This document shows positions 1-5,013 of a stretch of 5,013 nucleotides of DNA, piece by piece. Source of the DNA: an uncultured Carnobacterium sp. (lineage in GTDB: Bacteria; Bacillota; Bacilli; Lactobacillales; Aerococcaceae); contig CALCML010000169.1 in NCBI GenBank assembly GCA_937967765.1, positions 1 to 5,013 on the forward strand, given 5' to 3'. The first letter of the stretch is position 1, and each line of letters opens with the position of its first letter. The notes under the pieces were generated by a model. The model did not search any database and had not been told where the DNA came from. It was given only the letters and a program-made list of their open reading frames with translations. The translations under genes were made by a program, and so were the position numbers.

Positions 1-35
1 AGAGGGGCACTGCGGTTTATCCGCAATGCCCCTCT
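1..35 (-). terminator. Strong hairpin, probable intrinsic terminator after serS and the structured RNA
   Basis: Positions 1-15 and 21-35 form a 15-bp stem with a 5-nt loop. Read on the minus strand the single imperfect pair becomes a U-G wobble, whereas on the plus strand it is a C-A mismatch, so the minus strand is the better RNA. The U-tract expected 3' of the minus-strand hairpin would lie outside the window and cannot be seen. On the plus strand only three Ts follow the stem (35-37), so termination of a gene entering from the left is less likely but possible. Confidence 0.7.
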
Positions 36-38
36 TTG

Positions 39-122
39 AAGTTCGGCAGGAGTTGAGACCTTGGCTCAACCCGGTGCCCTTATAGCCTTTACTATGAAGA
101 TGTCTAGGGAAGTCCGAAGCTT
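39..122 (-). ncRNA. Unidentified structured RNA between the serS stop and its terminator
   Basis: On the minus strand, 122-114 (AAGCUUCGG) pairs with 46-39 (CCGAACUU) apart from one bulged C. This closing stem encloses two further helices. One is 109-106 with 80-77 (CCCU/AGGG), holding an inner AUAG/CUAU hairpin. The other is a stable hairpin, 72-65 with 57-49 (GGGUUGAG/CUCAACUCC, one bulged U, 7-nt loop). The fold is an 84-nt three-way junction followed 3 nt later by the hairpin at 1-35. No start codon with a ribosome site and no tRNA T-loop is visible, and the SRP signature GGAAG..AGCAGC is absent. It could be a stable small RNA processed from the serS transcript, a riboswitch for a gene beyond the left edge, or simply a structured 3' UTR. 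The hairpin loop CCAAGGU loosely recalls one arm of 6S RNA, but the element is far shorter than 6S. No convincing promoter was found upstream, so co-transcription with serS is the simplest reading. Confidence 0.4.
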
Positions 123-169
123 ATGACTGCTCCACCCTATGTCATCTTTTTATTGGAACAAAGTCCCTA

Positions 170-1721
<1,552 letters not shown>

Positions 1722-1727
1722 TCTAAA

Positions 1728-1756
1728 ATTGTACACGTCTCTAGTGAAAAGTGCAA
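1728..1756 (-). promoter_or_regulatory. sigma-A promoter of the serS T-box transcript
   Basis: On the minus strand TTGCAC (1756-1751) and TACAAT (1733-1728) are separated by exactly 17 bp. Each hexamer matches five of six consensus positions. The predicted start near 1721 lies just upstream of the first T-box Stem I pairing. The -35 box begins only 18 bp after the dacA stop codon. Confidence 0.85.
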
Positions 1757-1774
1757 GCCTTTTAGCAAAAATTC

Positions 1775-3172
1775 CTACTCAGAAACTTCAGGTGAGAAGA
1801 CACTTTGGATTTTATTCCAAATACCACCAAAGAAGTCTTGAACTTTTTGAACCATTTGGCCGATAAATCCTTTCGCTCCACGCATGCTTTCTGTCACAAC
1901 GTTAGAGCTGTCTACATCAAATGCGGCTAAAGCTTCCACCGTTCCGTGGTCTTTGCCATCGACGTAGCCAAGGTTTTCTCCTGGCATTTCAAAGTTCAAT
2001 ACTCCGACCGTTTGTCCCGCTTTCACAGGAGCCTTCACTTTGCCATCTTCTGTCTTCACATCATCAGAAGGTGTAAATGAAATCTTGATTTGGCTCAGCG
2101 CTGTCCCTTTTGGCACAGCCGCAATAAAGGTTTTCCCGTAATCCACGCCAAGCGTTTCTTCCGTTCCACCTTCTAATTGGATAGGCGCCAAGTTTTGTAC
2201 GGATTTTCCAGGCGCGCCGACAAGTAGGCCTTCATATTTCTTGAACACTTCATCTAATAGATGTCTTGTTACTTTGAAACGATTCAGCGGTTCTTTAGAT
2301 CCCATCGATACGACAATCACCGAGAAGCCATTGCGAGTAGCAGTCGTTGTAATCGACGCACCGCTAGTATCACTCGTTCCCGTCTTCAAACCAGTAACCC
2401 CTTCGTATTCGAAGAGCAACCCTGGAAGTAGGTAGTTAAAGTTATCCATCTTCGTTGTTCCTGAACTATTTGGTCGGAATGTTTGTGTGGAAATCGATGA
2501 TACTTTTAAAATCTCAGGGAAATCATTCACCAAGTTCTTCGCGATAATCGCCACCGAACGAGCTGACATGCTATTTTCGTCTTCATCACCGTAAGACGGA
2601 TTCTTATCCGCTCCACCGTATTTATTCGGTAGACCCGTTACGTTAATGATCGTTGCGTCTTTAATGCCCCACTCATCGAGTTTGGCTTTCATTCGTTCAA
2701 TCCATTTTGCTTCAGAACCACCGATATACTCAGCGACCGCTAATGTTGCGGCGTTGGCTGAATAGATGGAAATCGCGTCGAATAATTCTTTAATCGTGTA
2801 TTTTTCACTCGGCAAGAGTGGTACGTTGGATAAGCTATAGTTCGCACTCAATTGGTGAACGCGGTCGCTTACTGGGATTTGTGTTTCCCATGTCACTTCT
2901 CCATTTTTAATCGCTTCTAAAATTAAATATTGTGAAATCATTTTACTCATGGAAGCAATCCCGCGAACTTCATCTTGATTGTTTTGCATCAAAATTTTTC
3001 CGCTCGTTTGCTCGATTGCGATGTAGCTTTGTACATCTTGAATCGCAGCTGCTTCCTCTTTTGCTTTTGCGTCATCTTGCGCATAAATTGCTGGTGTCAC
3101 CGTCGTTGCTCCTACAGCGAAAATGCTGAGTGCACAGACGATTTTCTTCACCCATGTACGAGGACTTTTCAT
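1775..3172 (-). CDS. dacA: D-alanyl-D-alanine carboxypeptidase, PBP5/DacA type
   Basis: Penicillin-binding enzyme (peptidase family S11) that removes the terminal D-Ala from peptidoglycan pentapeptides outside the cell membrane, limiting cross-linking. The 465-aa product begins with a signal peptide: basic residues up to K10, a hydrophobic core at about 11-23, and likely cleavage after AIYA (residue 31). The three active-site motifs are present: SMSK at 74-77 (nucleophile S74, base K77), SAN at 138-140, and KTG at 263-265. The PBP5 C-terminal beta domain covers about 320-425. Residues about 433-460 are amphipathic and aromatic-rich (FIGQMVQKVQDFFGGIW), the usual peripheral membrane anchor. 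The start at 3172 has AGGAG 9 nt upstream. A linker rich in Ala, Lys and Glu (about 32-44) joins signal peptide and domain. No terminator separates it from the serS promoter. In Bacillus dacA also sits upstream of serS, with pdxS-pdxT between them; those are absent here. Confidence 0.95.
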   Translation of the reverse strand: MKSPRTWVKKIVCALSIFAVGATTVTPAIYAQDDAKAKEEAAAIQDVQSYIAIEQTSGKILMQNNQDEVRGIASMSKMISQYLILEAIKNGEVTWETQIPVSDRVHQLSANYSLSNVPLLPSEKYTIKELFDAISIYSANAATLAVAEYIGGSEAKWIERMKAKLDEWGIKDATIINVTGLPNKYGGADKNPSYGDEDENSMSARSVAIIAKNLVNDFPEILKVSSISTQTFRPNSSGTTKMDNFNYLLPGLLFEYEGVTGLKTGTSDTSGASITTTATRNGFSVIVVSMGSKEPLNRFKVTRHLLDEVFKKYEGLLVGAPGKSVQNLAPIQLEGGTEETLGVDYGKTFIAAVPKGTALSQIKISFTPSDDVKTEDGKVKAPVKAGQTVGVLNFEMPGENLGYVDGKDHGTVEALAAFDVDSSNVVTESMRGAKGFIGQMVQKVQDFFGGIWNKIQSVFSPEVSE

Positions 3173-3210
3173 TATGTATATCTCCTAATTTCTCTCAAAT
3201 CTGCTTATTA

Positions 3211-3239
3211 ATGTTACCGAAAATCGAAGGGAAAAACAA
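3211..3239 (-). promoter_or_regulatory. Candidate dacA promoter (weak)
   Basis: On the minus strand TTGTTT (3239-3234) and TAACAT (3216-3211) are 17 bp apart, which would place transcription start near 3204 and give a leader of about 30 nt. An alternative is TTGTAA (3267-3262) with TACCAT (3244-3239), also 17 bp apart. Both are poor matches to consensus and I cannot choose between them. Confidence 0.3.
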
Positions 3240-3356
3240 TGGTAAACTGATTAATCTTTTATTACAAAATAGGAAGGATTTTTTAATCTCATATTCGGTT
3301 TTTGTTCGAGCGCTTTTGCCCATCCCCACCCCTATGCGCTTCGTCCTATTTTTGTG

Positions 3357-3374
3357 TATTACAGCGTTGTAATA
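3357..3374. repeat. Perfect 7-bp inverted repeat, possible operator
   Basis: TATTACA-GCGT-TGTAATA is a perfect dyad with 7-bp arms and a 4-bp centre. As RNA the arms are too AT-rich to make a strong hairpin and no U-tract follows, so a protein-binding site is more plausible than a terminator. It lies about 140 bp upstream of glxK and 185 bp upstream of dacA, so either gene could be the target. I do not recognise the binding factor. Confidence 0.4.
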
Positions 3375-3469
3375 TTCGAAAAAATCACCCTGATAGAATG
3401 AAGCAAACACCCTTCCTTTTTATCTTTTTCAAATTCATAAAAATTCCCATCTTTCGCAATAATTTTAAT

Positions 3470-3483
3470 TGTAAGCGCTTGAT
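3470..3483 (+). promoter_or_regulatory. Catabolite-responsive element (cre), CcpA site
   Basis: TGTAAGCGCTTGAT matches the low-GC Gram-positive cre consensus TGWAARCGYTWNCW except at position 13 (A for C), and it includes the palindromic core AAGCGCTT. It overlaps the first base of the -10 box of the promoter that reads into glxK. In that position CcpA binding would block RNA polymerase, predicting repression of the operon by glucose. Confidence 0.75.
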
Positions 3484-3488
3484 ATAAT
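3480..3488 (+). promoter_or_regulatory. Extended -10 promoter of the glxK operon
   Basis: TGATATAAT combines a TGn extension with a perfect TATAAT (3483-3488). At the expected distance upstream (3460-3465) there is no good -35 hexamer, which fits an extended -10 type. The predicted start is near 3495, leaving a leader of only about 20 nt before the ATG at 3517. Confidence 0.75.
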
Positions 3489-3504
3489 GATTTTACAACA
3501 ATAA

Positions 3505-3510
3505 GGAGGG
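3505..3510 (+). promoter_or_regulatory. glxK ribosome binding site (decides between two ATGs)
   Basis: GGAGGG abuts an ATG at 3511 with no spacer and lies 6 nt before a second in-frame ATG at 3517. Only the second has workable spacing, so translation is placed at 3517. Confidence 0.8.
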
Positions 3511-3516
3511 ATGAAA

Positions 3517-4668
3517 ATGAAAGTAGTCGTTGCTATCGATTCACTAAAAGGTAGCTTGTCTTCACTGGAAGCGGGTCAGGCCATCAAAGAAGGTGTTCAG
3601 GTCGTATACCCTGAAGCCGATGTGGTTGTTCGCCCACTCGCAGATGGTGGTGAAGGAACGGTCGAAGCATTAGCCATCGGGATGGGAGGTGAACTCGTTC
3701 ATGTGAGTGTCACCGGGCCGTTAGGAGATCCGGTAACTGCCGAATACGGAATCTTAAAGGCGGACGGGACGCGTCCAAAAACAGCGATTATCGAAATGTC
3801 TGCAGCCGCAGGGATTACGCTAGTTCCTGATGAAAAACGCAACCCATTGCATACTACAACATTCGGTGTCGGCGAATTAATTAAAGACGCCATCGATAAT
3901 GGTTGTCGTCATTTTATCGTGGGAATCGGAGGAAGTGCCACAAACGATGGTGGTATCGGGATGCTACAAGCGCTCGGATATGATTTTCTAGATAAAGACG
4001 GTGCTCCTGTTGGTTACGGTGGCGCGGGTCTTCAATCGATTGCGCGCATCCAGGCTGAAAACGTCTTGCCAGAATTAAAAGACTGTACTTTCCGCGTGGC
4101 GTGTGACGTAACGAATCCGCTCTGTGGTCCAATGGGATCGAGTGCGATTTACGGTCCGCAAAAAGGAGCAACTCCAGAAATGGTGAAAGAACTCGACGAG
4201 GCGCTTCTCCACTATGCAGAATTATCGAAAGAAACCTTTGACCATGCCGACCGCCTCTACCCAGGTACGGGTGCAGCCGGAGGAATGGGATTTGCGTTTC
4301 TAACATATACAAATGCAGTACTTGAGAGCGGCATTAAGATTGTCCTCGAGGAAACAGGACTCGAAGACAAAATGAAGGATGCCGACTTTGTTATCACAGG
4401 CGAAGGCCGTTTAGATAGTCAAACAGCGCTTGGAAAAGCTCCAATCGGCGTGGCTCATCTTGCGAAAAAACACGGCAAGAAAGTACTCGCCTTTGCAGGA
4501 TGCCTCACACCAGACGCTGGGGTATGTAACGAAAACGGAATCGATGCCTTCTTCCCAATTCTACGAAGAGTCATCACCGTTCAAGAAGCAATGGAAAAAG
4601 AAAATGCTCGCGAAAATATGATTCGCAGCGTGGAACAAGTATTTCGTTTAATCAAAGCAGTTCAATAG
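3517..4668 (+). CDS. glxK: Glycerate kinase (GarK/GlxK family)
   Basis: ATP-dependent kinase that phosphorylates D-glycerate. Family members of this type (PF02595) make 2-phosphoglycerate, which enters lower glycolysis. The 383-aa product has the usual family length and opens with MKVVVAIDSLKGSLSS, matching the typical glycerate kinase N-terminus. Conserved blocks are in order: DGGEGT at 43-48, EMSAAAGI at 93-100, GIGGSATNDGG at 137-146, CDVTNPLCGP at 196-205, PQKGA at 214-218, GTGAAGGMGFA at 250-260, and TGEGRLDSQT at 294-303. No key block is missing. An ATG 6 bp upstream (3511) would add MK but leaves no room for the ribosome site. The stop overlaps the Shine-Dalgarno sequence of the next gene, so the two genes are very likely co-transcribed and perhaps translationally linked. 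The cre site implies glucose repression. The substrate is inferred from the family; garK would be an equally valid symbol. Confidence 0.95.
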   Translation: MKVVVAIDSLKGSLSSLEAGQAIKEGVQVVYPEADVVVRPLADGGEGTVEALAIGMGGELVHVSVTGPLGDPVTAEYGILKADGTRPKTAIIEMSAAAGITLVPDEKRNPLHTTTFGVGELIKDAIDNGCRHFIVGIGGSATNDGGIGMLQALGYDFLDKDGAPVGYGGAGLQSIARIQAENVLPELKDCTFRVACDVTNPLCGPMGSSAIYGPQKGATPEMVKELDEALLHYAELSKETFDHADRLYPGTGAAGGMGFAFLTYTNAVLESGIKIVLEETGLEDKMKDADFVITGEGRLDSQTALGKAPIGVAHLAKKHGKKVLAFAGCLTPDAGVCNENGIDAFFPILRRVITVQEAMEKENARENMIRSVEQVFRLIKAVQ

Positions 4669-4680
4669 GAGGAAACTAAA

Positions 4681-5013
4681 ATGACACCAACCTTTTCAAC
4701 ATTAGGGGCCTTAGTTGGTCTCGTACTTGCTATTATTTTGATTGTTAAGAAAGTTCATCCAGCCTACAGTTTAATCTTCGGGGCTCTGATTGGGGGAATT
4801 ATCGGAGGCGGCGGTCTTGCCGAAACGGTAAAAGCCATGGTCAGCGGGGCTCAAAGCATGATGTCTCCAGTTCTTCGTATTATGACAAGTGGGATTTTAG
4901 CCGGAGCGTTAATTAAAACAGGCTCGGCTGAAACGATTGCCGATACGATTGTGAAGAAACTCGGCCAAAAACGTGCGATTGCCGCGATTGCGATTGCCAC
5001 AATGATTATTTGT
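4681..5013 (+). CDS. GntP-family permease, N-terminal part (runs off window)
   Basis: The first 111 codons of an integral membrane transporter of the GntP (gluconate:H+ symporter) family. The start ATG is preceded by AGGAGG at 4667-4672, 8 nt away and overlapping the glxK stop codon. Visible features are a hydrophobic N-terminal segment (residues about 7-22) ending in VKKVHP, and a Gly-rich helix (about 28-45, LIFGALIGGIIGGGG). A segment with MTSGILAGALIKTGSAETIA (about 68-87) follows, a pattern typical of GntP proteins, then an Ala/Ile-rich helix starting near 99. Full members are about 440-450 aa, so roughly three quarters lie beyond the right edge. Pairing with glycerate kinase suggests glycerate or a related sugar acid as the substrate, but family members take gluconate and other acids and the sequence alone does not settle this. 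Confidence 0.88.
   Translation, partial: MTPTFSTLGALVGLVLAIILIVKKVHPAYSLIFGALIGGIIGGGGLAETVKAMVSGAQSMMSPVLRIMTSGILAGALIKTGSAETIADTIVKKLGQKRAIAAIAIATMIIC

Larger units (their letters stand above)
3173..3510. other. Divergent intergenic region between dacA and glxK
   Basis: About 340 bp of AT-rich DNA with no convincing gene. Open frames here of 61-80 codons overlap one another, lack properly spaced ribosome sites, and encode low-complexity or unconvincing proteins. The region does hold the dacA ribosome site (AGGAG, 3186-3182) and weak dacA promoter candidates. It also holds an 18-bp dyad at 3357-3374, a second extended -10-like element at 3391-3399, and the cre/promoter cluster at 3470-3488. 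A minus-strand run of G-tracts lies at 3318-3335. No intrinsic terminator was found in either direction. Confidence 0.7.

Noticed and set aside
1..125. SRP RNA, tRNA-Ser or 6S RNA after serS
   Set aside because: The SRP tip motif and a tRNA T-loop are absent on both strands. The closing stem encloses only 84 nt, far below the roughly 180-200 nt of 6S RNA, and a short loop similarity is not enough.
3305..3318. Second cre site around the AGCGCT at 3309-3314
   Set aside because: Only the GCGCT core fits; the outer half-site positions have several mismatches to the cre consensus.
3195..3410. Possible small minus-strand gene of 71 codons in the dacA upstream region
   Set aside because: It starts with GTG with a purine run too close to serve as ribosome site, overlaps the dyad and dacA promoter candidates, and its product shows no recognisable features.
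3130..3487. Plus-strand open frames of 61-80 codons running through the divergent spacer
   Set aside because: They overlap dacA antisense or each other, lack ribosome sites, and look like random translation of AT-rich DNA.
3511..3516. Glycerate kinase start at the first ATG (3511)
   Set aside because: GGAGGG ends at 3510, leaving no spacer; the ATG at 3517 has 6-nt spacing and gives the family-typical N-terminus.
3914..4312. 132-codon minus-strand open frame inside glxK
   Set aside because: It is the antisense shadow of a well-conserved kinase gene; its translation shows no family signature.

Overview
The window looks like core chromosome from a low-to-moderate GC Gram-positive of the Bacilli, most likely the Lactobacillales. 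The reasons are a seryl T-box leader, strong GGAGG ribosome sites, a CcpA-type cre site, and the dacA-serS gene order known from Bacillus and Listeria. I cannot assign a genus from sequence alone.

Left part, minus strand (about 3.2 kb down to 1): dacA encodes a secreted, membrane-anchored D,D-carboxypeptidase (PBP5 type). It is followed after 18 bp by a near-consensus sigma-A promoter that drives a serine T-box leader with a UCC specifier and a full intrinsic terminator, then serS (seryl-tRNA synthetase, 425 aa). Beyond the serS tandem stop codons lies a non-coding stretch that folds on the minus strand into an apparent three-way junction. It ends in a strong hairpin at the left edge of the window. 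I could not match this element to a named RNA family.

Middle (3173-3510): a divergent intergenic region with no convincing gene. It holds weak dacA promoter candidates, an 18-bp perfect dyad (possible operator), a G-rich strand element, and a cre site overlapping an extended -10 promoter that faces right.

Right part, plus strand: a glycerate kinase gene (glxK/garK family, PF02595 type) is followed 12 bp later by the start of a GntP-family permease that runs off the window. Together they look like a small uptake-and-phosphorylation operon, probably for glycerate: the permease imports the acid and the kinase makes 2-phosphoglycerate for lower glycolysis. The cre site suggests repression when preferred sugars are present.

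No mobile elements, CRISPR, tRNA or rRNA genes were seen. The window is mostly housekeeping. The parts most worth a second look are the unidentified structured RNA after serS, the terminator-less dacA/serS junction, and the dyad in the divergent region.
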